The position numbers and the translations under genes are program-made. This document shows positions 47,616-58,227 of a DNA stretch of 64,000 nt, one piece after another. Below the pieces are notes generated by a model. That model saw only the letters and a list, made by a program, of their open reading frames with translations. It had not been told where the DNA came from and did not search any database. The stretch comes from Zygnema cylindricum. Taxonomy: Eukaryota; Streptophyta; Zygnematophyceae; Zygnematales; Zygnemataceae. The stretch lies in NCBI GenBank assembly GCA_037447655.1, contig JBBHKE010000063.1, forward strand, positions 140,466 to 204,465, given 5' to 3'. Each line of letters opens with the position of its first letter. Position 1 is the stretch's first letter.

Positions 47616-48505
47616 GCCCATGGCTACCCATATTTGATGGATCTAAAAACTATCACTACTGGAAGTGTCTGCTCGAGAGCTACTTCAAGATGATGGAACT
47701 AATTGATGTGGTGGACGGGACTTTGATTAAACATCAAGTGGATGGGAGAAGAAGAACTGCGAGTGTCTAAGGGGTTATCAAGAACTCTTTGAGTGAGAAA
47801 TTGGTAATGTCACACCTTAGTTTTAAAAGTGCAGCTGAATTATGGAAGTGCTTAGAATGTACGTATGCAAAGACCTCTATATATCATTGGCTTAGAAGTG
47901 TTACAAAAATTATTGAATACAAGTATGAGGGAGGTAGTATGGAGAAACACTGTAGTGACCTGGAAGTATTGTTTGTAGAAAATGAGTCGGCAGGAGGAAA
48001 ATTTACAGATACTCAACAAGCCCTCTTGTTAATGAGAAGCTTGCCTAAAGACTATAAGAGTGCATTAGATAGATTGAAATTAATTGATAAATGGGATTGG
48101 AACTTAACTCTAGCAAGAAGATGTGTTTTAGATGAAGAGGCTAGTAGAGAGGTTTTATCAAATGAGAGGAATATAGAAGTTTCTAAGTCTCAGTTTCAGA
48201 AAATTAGAAGTAATAGTGAGTCCGGAAAAGGACCTAAGAATTGTTTTTATTGTAATGATTTAGGACATACCTTCAGGGTATGTCCATCATATAAAAGTGC
48301 ATGTGTTACAGGAAATTTCAGAGATGGATGGGACAACAACCGAGTTCTACCCTCAACTAGGAGGGAACCAAGTGCTTTCATGAGTGAGAGACAAGCCTCA
48401 ACCGATGACACAAGGCTTACACCTTCGGTCGACAAATTCGTTTACTTGCCGATTGTTTGTAATTTTCGGAATATTGTGAAAGTGGAAGAAAGGGAAAATT
48501 ATGTT

Positions 48506-48847
48506 GTCACCGAAAATGGAGTGGAGAAAGAGGTGACGGAAAATGATTCGCTTACTGTCAATTTTTCTCATGACAGATTGGTGAGTGACACAAACTTACA
48601 AAAGGAAGAGGTTACTGTAGTAAGAGGAGTTGAAGGAAGTGAAAGGCACCCGGAAGTGGAAGTGGAAAGGACTGAAAAAATCGGTGTCACAGAATATAGT
48701 GTGGAGAAAGAAGAGGGTGAAAAAGACTCGGTTTTAGTGACTCTTTCTTGTGATAGACTGTTGTGTGAAAACTACTTACAAGGGGATGAGATTTTTGAAG
48801 AAAGGGGAGTAAACGGAAGTGAAGTACACTTACAATTGGATGCAGAA
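48506..48847 (+). repeat. 180-bp direct repeat coding the novel D domain
   Basis: Two units start at 48506 and 48686, 180 bp apart in the same frame. About half of the 54 comparable residues are identical by eye. Confidence 0.75.
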
Positions 48848-48899
48848 TATTCTTTAAATATGGAGAATACTAAACTGAAAACAAAACTTAGAGAAGGGC

Positions 48900-49391
48900 A
48901 AAAAGAAAGATGACAAGGAGATTAGAGTTAGGGAGAAAGATGATAAGAGAGAAAATGGTGAATTCACACAAGATGGGGAATTAGCATCTGAAGTGGGAAA
49001 TATTTAGGAAATTAATGAACTTAGAGAAAGAAAGAGAAAAAGTGTTCAGAAAATTAAACTAGGAGATGACAGTATTATTGGAAAAAAAAATGCAAAAATT
49101 GGGAATGCAGGAAAGGAAGTTAGGAAGAAAAATGTCTTGGTAAAAAGAAGAGGAATCAAAATTGAAGATTTTCGGTTGAGTAAATTTAATGGAGGTAGCA
49201 GATCTCTAGAGAAAGACATAAAGGTAGGAAGGGAAATGAGAATTTATAACATTAAATGGGACAGAAATGTAAAATGTCAAGAAATACCAAAAGTCAGTAA
49301 GAAAACAAAGAAAAGATGCAGATACCGAAAGACCAACCGTAGAAGAAAACATTTGCAGGAAATAATCAAAATAAAATATCGTGAAAAGTAA
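48900..49391 (+). pseudogene. Element D lysine-rich tail frame
   Basis: After the TGA at 48911-48913 a second frame, shifted at the CAAAAAG run (48899-48905), stays open except for one TAG and ends at 49391. It is very Lys/Arg-rich (KKTKKRCRYRKTNRRRKH) and could be a nucleic-acid-binding or nuclear-localising tail of the upstream protein. No family is recognised. The shift may be decay or a programmed frameshift; decay is likelier. Confidence 0.4.
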
Positions 49392-49669
49392 TTCTATGGA
49401 GGATATTTTTGAGAAAATGAATTTAGGGAGAAATTTTATCTTTTAGAATTTATAGGATGTGTTTTGGGACGAAGGCAGCGGAAGCAATGGTGTGTTTAGG
49501 GAGGACGCATTTTGAAATAGATGGGAGCAGGCAGCTGAAGCAGTGGTGACGTCAGCGGAAGCAGTGGTGACATTTGAACGAAAAAGAGAAGAAAGGGAAA
49601 TTTGGAGGTACGGAAAAGTACAGTTACACTTTACACGCATCATATTTCATTATGGGTGCACGAAACTAA

Positions 49670-49682
49670 ATTTTCGGGGGAA
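49670..49682 (+). promoter_or_regulatory. Polypurine tract of element D
   Basis: ATTTTCGGGGGAA precedes the second LTR. The upstream flank ATGGGTGCACGAAACTAA matches element E. Confidence 0.7.
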
Positions 49683-50031
49683 TGTTGTTTTGAAAAGATA
49701 GTTTCGTGCGTACTTGACGCGAGTTTTAATGATTAAGTCCTAACTTGATTTAACGTGGAGGTTCAAATGGATTTGCGGATTGGGGGAGTAATTGTATGGA
49801 TAATACTAAAGTGACGTGAAGGTCAAATTGAGTGGCGCTAACAAGCGTTTGAAATGGACGGCAGATCGCAAAAGTGATGTGACGTGAAACATTACAAAGT
49901 GTGTGATTTGTAGTTTCAGCTGTTTTTGGTAATTGTGGAGTAATCTGTGTTGTCTGAAACACAGCTGTTTTGAGGTAGTTTGTGGGTGTCTTTCGTGGGT
50001 AATCCATGGCTGAAATAGGCCATGGACAACA
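49683..50031 (+). repeat. LTR2, internally deleted D-type LTR
   Basis: Matches LTR1 at both ends but lacks about 840 bp in the middle (junction after TGTGATTTGTA, about 49914). Followed by GTATA. Confidence 0.82.
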
Positions 50032-50278
50032 GTATATGTTTGTCTGGCTGTAAGACCTCTCTCACTTAAAGCTACATATCTTACGACATAGATCTAGTCA
50101 AATAGGTATTTCTCTTTGGGTTTGCTTCTACTGCCATGTCTTCTAATGGCTCAGTCCCTGCTGGTGCAAGTGTGACGCCTAGTGGGATGTCTACTAATGG
50201 CTCAATCCCTGCTGGTGCAAGTGTGACGCCTAGTGGGAGTGGAACACAACCAAGTCAGAATGCCCATGACCTTCAACA
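50032..50278 (+). repeat. Right part of the 5' LTR of element F
   Basis: From GTATATGTTTGTCTGG to CTTCAACA, directly before the F primer-binding site. Contains the F gag ATG (50136). The left part of this LTR is absent here; the corresponding left part lies at 54394-54832, where it ends in the same GTATA next to a D-type LTR. Confidence 0.65.
50136..50237 (+). repeat. 51-bp tandem repeat at the F gag start
   Basis: Two 51-bp units (50136-50186, 50187-50237) encode two near-identical 17-residue segments of the type NGSVPAGASVTPSG. Confidence 0.9.
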
Positions 50279-50292
50279 GGTTATGGGCCCAC
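50279..50292 (+). promoter_or_regulatory. Primer-binding site of element F (half-tRNA type)
   Basis: GGTTATGGGCCCAC after CTTCAACA, within the gag frame. Confidence 0.85.
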
Positions 50293-53200
50293 TGCCCAAA
50301 CTGCATATTTTTGATGGAACTGACTTCATATATTGGGAAGATATGTTGAGCTCATATTTCGAGGAGAGGGACTTCTCACCCATTGTGGAAGGAATTGCCA
50401 ATGAGGCGGCACCGGATTGGAGAAAGAAGAATCTCCACTGCCTCAACGTCTTGAAACAGGCAATGACAAAAGGTTTGGTAATGTCGTATCTTTATTTGAA
50501 GAAAGCTGGTGAAGTTTGGTTTAGCGTACGTGGTTTGTATGTTCAGCTAGATGTTACTGTGCAGACTAACATAGCCACTCAGATCTTTGAATTTAATTAT
50601 TCAGGAGGTAGTATGTTAGATCATTGTTATGTTATGAAAAGGTTGTTCCTTCAGAGTACAAGTGCAGGTGGGGATTTTACACCACCTCAGCAAGCTAAGT
50701 TATTGATGAGAACTTTACCTGATGAATATAAGGGAGCCATGGATAGGCTTAGGGCTCTTCCACAACGTCAGTGGAACATAGCATTAGCAATACAGTTTAT
50801 TTTGAGCGAAGAAGCTAACCAGATTTTACAAAGAGGTAGTAGTAAGTTTGTTCAGGCACTAGCTAACCAATTTTCATACTTTAAGATTGGCAGTGGCAGT
50901 GGTAGTGGCAGTGGTAAAGGTAGTGGACCTAGAAGGTCACCTTTGACATGCTATTAGTATGATGAAAAATGCCATGTTTTCAAGATGTGTCATGCCTACA
51001 AAAGAGCTAAAGCTACGGAAAATCTTCGCTCTGGTTGGGACAAAAGTCGAGTTCCATCTACGTCAAATGGACGCCCAACATCATTTTCCAATGCACTTCA
51101 AGAGGAGGATGAGAGCGGCTTTCCCGATAACAACGAAAAGAAATACTTTACGATGGCACAAGCAACGGAAGGCGTGGAGGAAGATGAATGGATTATGGAC
51201 TCGTGTGCATCTGCACATATGTGCCGCAGTCGCCATCTCTTTGAGAGTATTCAATCTACCTCTCCTGTCAAAATTTATTTTAGTGATGATACCTTTGTTG
51301 AGTCGAAAGCCAAGGGGAGGGTGTCACTTATGTTGAATGTAGAGGGAAAACCTCTGAAAAGGGTCTTATAAGATGTGTTGCATCTCTGAGCTTTTAAAAG
51401 AAACTTTTTCTCTACGTCAGTGGTAGAAAAGAAAGGTTTTAAAACTATATCTGAGAATGGGAAGAAAACAGTGAGTAAGAATGGGAAAATAGTTGCAGAG
51501 GGATTTGCTGGTGGAAACAATTTGTATCGATTGAGTCTTCCAAATGATAATGGCAATGATAATATGTACTCAAGTGTAATAAGTGATTGTGATTTATGGC
51601 ATAAACGTTTAGGACATGTGAATTATGATAGATTAGAAAAGATGGTAAATCAGGAAATGGTGGAAGGTGTAAAAATTAGTCAAAAACCAGCATCAAATGT
51701 ATGTGATCGTTGTGCAATGGGAAAAATCCATAAGTTGCCTTTCCCTTCGCAAACTGATCATAGAAGTAGCACAGTGCTAGAACTAATTTATACAGATGTA
51801 TGGGGGCCATCTAGATACCCATCTGTGGGAGAGGTTAAGTTTATGCTTACTTTTACGGATGACTAAAGTAGGTTTACTACAGTTTATTTTTTGAAAAGTA
51901 AGGATGGAGTCTTTGCAAAATTTAAGGAGTATAAGGCTTGGGTTGAAAATCTGCATGAGAGAAAGATAGCAGGGTTTAGATATGGTAATGGAGGGGGGTA
52001 GATTTCTAATGAGTTTGCATAATTCTTAAAATTGCATGGAATCTCACGTTAGCTTACTGTTCCTTATTCTCCGGAACAAAAAAGTGTTTTAGAGAGGATG
52101 AATAGGACTATATCAGGGTGTGCTAAGACAATGATGGCTGATATGGACATAGAATACAAGTTTTGGGCAGAGGCTATGAATTGTGCAGCTTATGTGAGAA
52201 ACAGGTTAGAAACAAGGGCAGTAAAAGATTAAACTCCCTATGAAATGCGGACTGAACACAAACCAGATGTAAGTCACTTCAAGGTTTTTGGAAGTAAGGT
52301 TTTTATGCTAGATAATGATCCACAGAAATGGAAGCTATAACCAAAAGGTATACAAGAGCTATTTCTAGGGTATGATGATCATGCCAAAGGTTATAGAATG
52401 TATGACACTAAGAGAAATAGAGTTGTGGTAGCCAGAAAATTTATTATGAAGGATGAAGGAAAAGGAGTAGATGTATTTAATGAGCGTATAGGTGAGAAGA
52501 AGGATAGAAATGTTGATTATATCTTTTTAGAGGAAAATCCCATGTTTTTCAAGAAAAATATAGAAAATGCATCTACATTAGCTCAAAGTGACTTGCAATC
52601 ATCTTCTCTACCAGAAACACAAGTGTTATGCCCGAAAGAGTTGCTGACTTTCCTTTACCTCAAGCCGAAACTGAATCACAAGAAGAATCACATGTATCAA
52701 GGAGGAGGATCCAACCATCTATACCAGCGACAGAATTTCCAGGTGGAGTGAGGCGAAGTGTGCGACTCAGGGGAGAAAATGCAGCCTTTGCTCACTTAGC
52801 ACACATAGAAGAGCCTCTAACGTTGACAGAAGCTTTTTCAAGTAATGAAAGGGAACACTGGGTGGAAGCATTCAATGAGGAAATGAAGTCCATCATGGAG
52901 GCCCAAACATGGGATCTGGTGGAACTTCCTCCTGGAAGAAAAGCTAAGTAAATGGGTGTTTAAATTAAAATTGAACCCAGATAATACCATAGACAAGTAT
53001 AAGGCTCGCTTGGTTGCTAAGGGATATAATCAAAAGGAGGGGATAGATTATGAAGAAACATTTTCACCGGTTGTAAGGTTTCCATCTGTCCGCATCTTAG
53101 TTACATTAGGTGCCATAGAGGATTTTGACATCCACCAAATGGATGTCATGGTGATTTAGATGAGGTCATTTATATGAAGCAGCCAGAGGGTTATGAGGAA

Positions 53201-54379
53201 GCAGGAAAAAAAAATCTTGTGTGCAGACTTTTAAAATCTTTGTATGGCCTAAAACATGCCCCTAGGCAATACAACCAAAAGTTAGATGAGTTCTTGACTA
53301 GATTAGGATTAGTAGAATTAGTTCAGATCATTCAGTATAAGTGATGTGTGGCGATAATCCTGATGAGGTGATATTCATTGCTGCGTATATTGATGATTTG
53401 TTGTTAATTAGTAGGAACAAAGAAGGAATTGCTAGAGTAAAACACACTCTTAATTCAAAATTTGAAATGAAGGATTTGGGTGAGGCTAAATATATTCTTG
53501 GAATACAAGTTGAAAGAGATAGAGAAAAGAAAATCACTAGGCTAACTCAAAAAGAAGCGATAGGAAACATGTTGGAAAAATTTGGTTTGGCTGATGCCAA
53601 AGGTTGTGCAACTCCTATGGAGTATAAGCAAAAACTTGAAAGAATGGAGCATGAGTTTAGAGTCATAATAGATGAGGAACTCAGTGCGAAAGAGCAAAAA
53701 TTTATGTCCCAAGTACCGTACAGACAAGTAGTAGGAAGTCTGATTTAATTTATGAATTGTACTAGGTCTGATATAGCTGCAGCTGTTGGTGTATTGAGCA
53801 GAAGTCTGCAAAATCCACGAAAGAGAGACTGGGAGGCTACAAAAAGGGTGTTAAGGTATATTGTTGGGACCAGAAATCTTTGGCTTACTTTGGGAGGGGA
53901 CAGGGTTAGCATTAATACATGGAGTGATGTTAACTATGGTGATGTGCCTAGTAGGAAGTCTACAACTGGGTATGTCATTCAGATTGGAAGTGGAACTTGT
54001 AGTTGGAGTAGTAAACTTCAAAAAGTCACAGCACAATCGACTATGGAAGCCGAATACATGGCTGCTAGTCAGCCTTGAAAGAGCTGCTTTGGATAAAGGC
54101 ATTTTTTCAAGAATTGGGGTTTACACAACACGGAACACAAATAATGTGGTGCGACAATCAGGCAGCCATTTTTGTGGCTACAAACCCAAGTCACCATTTT
54201 AAGAGTAAGCATATGGACATTCGGCTACATTTCGTACGAGAGAAAGTATTTGCAAGAGTGGCGAAACTTTGTTAATTGCCTGATGAGAAAATGGTTGCGC
54301 ACATGTTGGCAAAAGCCCTTCCCGCTCCTAAGTTGGAGTTGTGCAAAAAAGCATGTGGTCTAAGTGAGTAAGTATTCTA

Positions 54380-54393
54380 AAGCTTAAGGGGAG
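54380..54393 (+). promoter_or_regulatory. Polypurine tract of element F
   Basis: AAGCTTAAGGGGAG just before the LTR start TATTGAAAAG (ancestral TGTTG presumed). Confidence 0.65.
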
Positions 54394-54832
54394 TATTGAA
54401 AAGTAAGCTTTAGTAAGTCTTAGAAATTTGAGTATAGGACTTAGAATTTTTTTTTGGAATACCAACTGTTCAATATTGACCAAATTTAGTGTGGAATTTT
54501 TGTAGAATCTACACGAATATTTATCTTTAAGTAAATTAGTGTGTTGGGCCGCCAATGAATGTGGATGTGATAAGAATCACCCGGATTTTTAGGGTACAGA
54601 TATTGTTAGTGGACAATTCTGGTCCAAACACTTAGATTTTTGTCAGTAGGTTGTTTGGTGAACCTTGTACATACGTTTTAGATGTTTTCTAGATCTTTTG
54701 AGTATTTAGTTCAATTAGGATTAATCAATTCGATACAGAATGTACATTCTACACACAGTTTAAGGAAATGAGAGCACTAAGTGCACTTTAAGGTGTTTTC
54801 TGTTCTATTGTCCTTATTTTGGGTGTGGTATA
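54394..54832 (+). repeat. Left part of the 3' LTR of element F
   Basis: Begins TATTGAAAAGTAAGC, has core block TATAGGACTTAGAA at 54433-54446, and ends GTATA (54828-54832) where a D-type LTR begins. Confidence 0.65.
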
Positions 54833-55213
54833 TGTTGTTTTGAAAAGATAGTTTCGTGCGGACTTGACGCGAGTTTTAATGATTAAGTACTAACTTGATT
54901 TAACGTGGAGGTTCCAATGGATTTGCGGATTGGGGGAGTAATTGTACGGATAATACTAAAGTGACGTGAAGGTCAAATTGAGTGGCGCTAACAAGCGTTT
55001 GAAATGGACGGCAGATCGAAAAGCGATCTGACGTGAAACATTACAAAGTGTGTGATTTGTAACATAATAAAACAAACGGAATTTATGGAAAAGTACGGCA
55101 ACAGTACGGCACGTCATATTTGGCAAGTGGACAATAAATCAGTTACCGACATTTATAGTAAAGGACGAAGTCTTGGTACGGACACGATGTAAGTGGTACG
55201 ATTCCACTTCGAC
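54833..55213 (+). repeat. LTR3, D-type LTR fragment
   Basis: About 380 bp closely matching the start of LTR1, from TGTTGTTTTGAAAAG to CCACTTCGAC. It is then cut by the non-LTR element G1 and does not resume afterwards. Confidence 0.82.
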
Positions 55214-57537
55214 TCGTGGTGACTAGAAGGCCCTCCACGCCGAGCATGAGGATCGAGTATCGAGCACCTCTTTCATACCACGTCGGCCGCCTAGGCCATC
55301 GGTTGTCCCGGCCTCTTATCGTCGAGCAATTCACTTAGGCCGTGTTGGTGAGCTTTCTCGAGCGGTTCGGGCCCTACAGCCATTCACCCTTGCCCTCGGA
55401 TCTTCTGGTCCTTCGAGCTCTCCACCCCCCTACCCTTTCCCCTTTACCCCCTTCCATCCACGCCTTTGAGCCTTCTGAGAGTTTTACTTTGGATCAGGAG
55501 GTTTTCATTAAGGCTCTTAGCTCTTCTCCTCACCTTTCAGCGGGGGGCCCCTCGGGCACTGTGTATGAGTTCTTTCGCGATGTTTTGCCCCCTGAATCGG
55601 GTGCCCGGGGTTTCGATGTGTTTTTTCAAGTATGTTCCTTTATTGCTAGTGGGGATGTTCCCCCTCGGATTTGTGATCTTCTCACGGCCTCCCGCCTTGT
55701 GGCATTCGCCAAACCTAATGATGGGATCCGCCCTATCGCCGTGGGAGAGGTTTTATATAAATTGGTGGCTCGTGCGATATGTCTCCAGCTCCAACAAGCT
55801 TTTCATGATTATTTTTCTCCTCATCAGTTTGGAGTGGCCGCGAGAGGGGGTTCTGAGGTCGTGGTCCACGGGATTCGGGCTTTGTTGGATGTACATCCTC
55901 ATTGGTTCGTCCTTCTGGTCGACGTTTCTAATGCTTTTAATACGGTGGATCGAAACGTGATTTTTTTGGAGCTTATGGCGGCTCCATCTCCGATGGTCCA
56001 ATTATTCCCCTTTGTGAGGGCTTTCTATTCTTTAACAAGCAGCCTTTCCTTCTCAGCCAATGGTGATCTCATTCCTCTATCCTCTGCTACTGGCACTCGC
56101 CAAGGCGACCCTCTCGGCGGACCTTTGTTCGCCCTCGTCCGTTACCCGGCCCTTTGTGCCTCCGTAGCCGCCTTCTCTTCTTCTCTTTTCCCTTCGGTCG
56201 CAGATGATACGCACATTATTGGGCCCAGAGAAGAAGTCGTGTTGGCATATGATCTTTTCAAGGAACGTTTAGTCGAACTCAACCTTTCAGTCCAGCCGCC
56301 GAAGTGTGTTATTTGGTCTCCTCAAGATATTCCACTTTCGTTTACTCCACCTCTTGGTTTTCAAACCCCTTCTCCCTCCGATGGCATTCGAGTGCTTGGT
56401 TGCCCCCTTCGTTCGGATACTTTGGTGACCCAATTCCTTCATGATGCTTTACGAACAGATCTAGCCCAAGTGGACGATCTTCCTAGCCTTCCCGATCCCC
56501 AAGTTGCTTTTGCTATGTTAACTAGGTGTTTTCCCCACCGCCCTTCTTATTTTACTCGCACTTCCCCTCCCCCTCCGACATTTATCTCCTCTCTCTCGGC
56601 TTTTGACGATCGCCTCATGGAAGTCCTCCACACTTTGTTAGGTCGAGGGGCATTTGATTGCGAGTCCGGGCCATCGGCTCGCATTCAGGCATCCCTCCCT
56701 ATCTCTAATGGGGGGGTTGGTCTACTATCCACTGCTCGTGTTGCTCCCGCTGCATATTTGGGAAGTTGGTGTCTTATAACCTCCACTCTTGTTTCCCGTT
56801 TCTTGGGTGGGGACACCCCCGTTCTAGCTACTGTTATCCCCCGGGTTTCAGACGGTGTGTTCGCCTTCCAGCGATCTCTATTGGACGCGTCACGTTCTCT
56901 TCCTCCCCATGCCCTAGTGGGTGTTCCAATTTTCTCCACCCTTGTTACAAAATCTGTTGAGCGTGTCCCGGAATCGATTTCTGATCGGGTTGTCGCCGGC
57001 ATTAAATCCGACCTTCTCCAGGCGCTTCCCTCTGATTCTTCGCGTGCCTGTGTTCTCTCTTGTGGCGGACTTGGTTCTGGGTCTTGGCTTTTCGCTACAC
57101 CGATTTTGTCCACTCTCCGATTCTCACCGGCTCAGTTCACCACCGCCCTCCAGTTTCGCCTTGGCCTCCCCCATCCTCCTTTACTTGGCTCTCTTGTTTG
57201 AGCATGTGGTCGCGTTTTGGGGGCCGATGGTGTCCATTTGCTTCGTTGCTCCCATGGGGGAGGTTTGAATCAAGCACACGACATTATTCGCGATGCTGTT
57301 GCGACTATTGCTTCAGAGGGGGGCTTTTCTGTGAGTCGGGAAGTTTCTCATATTATTCCCAAGCGTCGGATTGATGTTGTTCTGCTTGATGGTGCCCGTC
57401 GTATCTTCTGTGATATTGTTTTGGCGAACCCTACTTCAGCTACAGTTGTTGGTCAGGCGGCTCGACATGTTGGGGTGGCGGCTCGTGATGCCGCTAAGGC
57501 AAAGAAGCGTGATTATGCCCACCGGGACCCTATATGA
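55214..57537 (+). pseudogene. Non-LTR retrotransposon G1: RT plus restriction-like endonuclease
   Basis: A 620-codon open frame (55342-57201) carries a reverse transcriptase: AFAKPNDGIRPIAVGE, LVDVSNAFNTVDRN, TGTRQGDPLGGPLFAL and VADDTHIIG (usually YADD). Upstream, a +1-shifted frame keeps GRVGELSRAVRAL, so the 5' end is truncated and frameshifted. At 57199-57201 a TGA falls where a zinc-ligand Cys is expected before ACGRVL; the same frame continues to 57537 with HLLRCSHGG, HDIIRDAV, RRIDVVLLDG and CDIVLANPTS, a C-terminal PD-(D/E)XK-like endonuclease as in R2-type elements. The 3' end is cut at about 57530 relative to G2. Confidence 0.8.
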
Positions 57538-57539
57538 AA

Positions 57540-58227
57540 TTTTGTGGTCTCCATTAACCCACGGAATGAACAGCCTATGTAAAGCCTCTAGGATAATATG
57601 TGACTCTTTCACTTTCCCACTGAATAAGTGCCGCCCAGGCACACAAATATTTTGACCACCCTCACCCCTGTGAGGATAAGACTCCCCTGATTCAAACGCA
57701 AAAAGAATCACAGAATTTCCTCCCCTGAGCAGTAATGTATGGCTGGCTAAAGATGGCCTATAAATACAAAAGGTCACCTGGAGAGAGGCGCCTCAAACAC
57801 GCTAAGTCCCTTAGCTCCTAATCGCAACTACATCCTACTCTACCCTAGGCCAATTAAAAGAGTGTATAGTACAAGAAGGTACAGTGGCCGATTGTACTTC
57901 TTGTACGGCCATTGTACAACATGGCCTTCTGGTTGACACTTGTCATCATGGGAGTTGTCGTTCCTCCTCCCTTCCTTTCCGGCGTCCAATGATGTGGCGC
58001 CACGTGGCACAGCGCGCCGCTATGTTTGAAAGTCGCTAAATATTCCTTCGGGTTTGGCGGGGGCGACGTCATCCGTTAGATCATGTATTTTTCACGGTTA
58101 GATTTGCGTCCGCGAGCGCCGTTTGACTATGGATGTTGTTTCGTCAATTTTGGTCTGTTTTAATGAAAGTGACGTTTCTTGTAACACTTTAATTACATAA
58201 CAAACTACATACGTATATCGTTTCGTA
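57540..58227. other. Unassigned sequence with a TATA-like promoter
   Basis: CCTATAAATACAAAAGG at about 57758 is a good plant TATA box, followed by a C-rich leader-like stretch. It may be part of an LTR that I cannot delimit. No coding sequence is supported. Confidence 0.35.

Larger units (their letters stand above)
47576..48913 (+). pseudogene. Element D gag with novel repeated C-terminal domain
   Basis: ATG 47576 lies in the LTR; the frame reads through the primer-binding site (YGQQVMGP), has one in-frame TAA (about 47768) and then runs open to TGA 48913. Residues resemble copia gag (WLRSVTKIIEYKY; LLLMRSLPKDYKSALDRLK) and end in a perfect zinc knuckle CFYCNDLGHTFRVC. After it, where protease would begin, comes about 190 residues of acidic sequence with no resemblance to pol, containing two 60-residue direct repeats (from 48506 and 48686) that share the pattern VTE-x2-VEKE, SxDRL and RGVxGSE. 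Its function is unknown. Confidence 0.7.
46410..50031 (+). mobile_element. Element D: gag-only copia relative
   Basis: Bounded by a 1,192-bp LTR (46410-47601) and an internally deleted LTR (49683-50031). Between them are the primer-binding site, a gag frame with zinc knuckle, a novel C-terminal extension and a polypurine tract, but no protease, integrase or RT. The flanks do not match (CTTCT at 46405-46409, GTATA at 50032-50036), so the present arrangement is probably recombinant. LTR blocks are shared with element E. Confidence 0.75.
50136..54363 (+). pseudogene. Element F gag-pol (decayed Ty1/copia)
   Basis: Gag starts in the LTR, reads through the primer-binding site (LQQVMGPLPK) and includes LLMRTLPDEYKGAMDRLRAL. 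A stop lies inside the zinc knuckle (TAG 50955-50957, with Cys losses). Protease is WIMDSCASAHMC, with the catalytic Gly of DSG changed to Cys. Integrase HHCC (LWHKRLGHVNYDRL; CDRCAMGK) and PYSPEQ core follow, then RT with AAYIDDLLLISRNK (about 53390) and RNase H with CDNQAAIFVATNPSHH (about 54150). More than ten stops and frameshifts make it non-functional. Confidence 0.85.

Noticed and set aside
48899-48913. Programmed frameshift at CAAAAAG in element D
   Set aside because: The slippery-like run and open downstream frame are suggestive, but the element has other stops, so simple decay explains it; kept only as a remark in the annotation.
57499-57537. TGA at 57535 as the true end of the G1 protein
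   Set aside because: G2 shows the protein continuing well beyond this point; the G1 sequence diverges there, so the stop reflects a 3' truncation.
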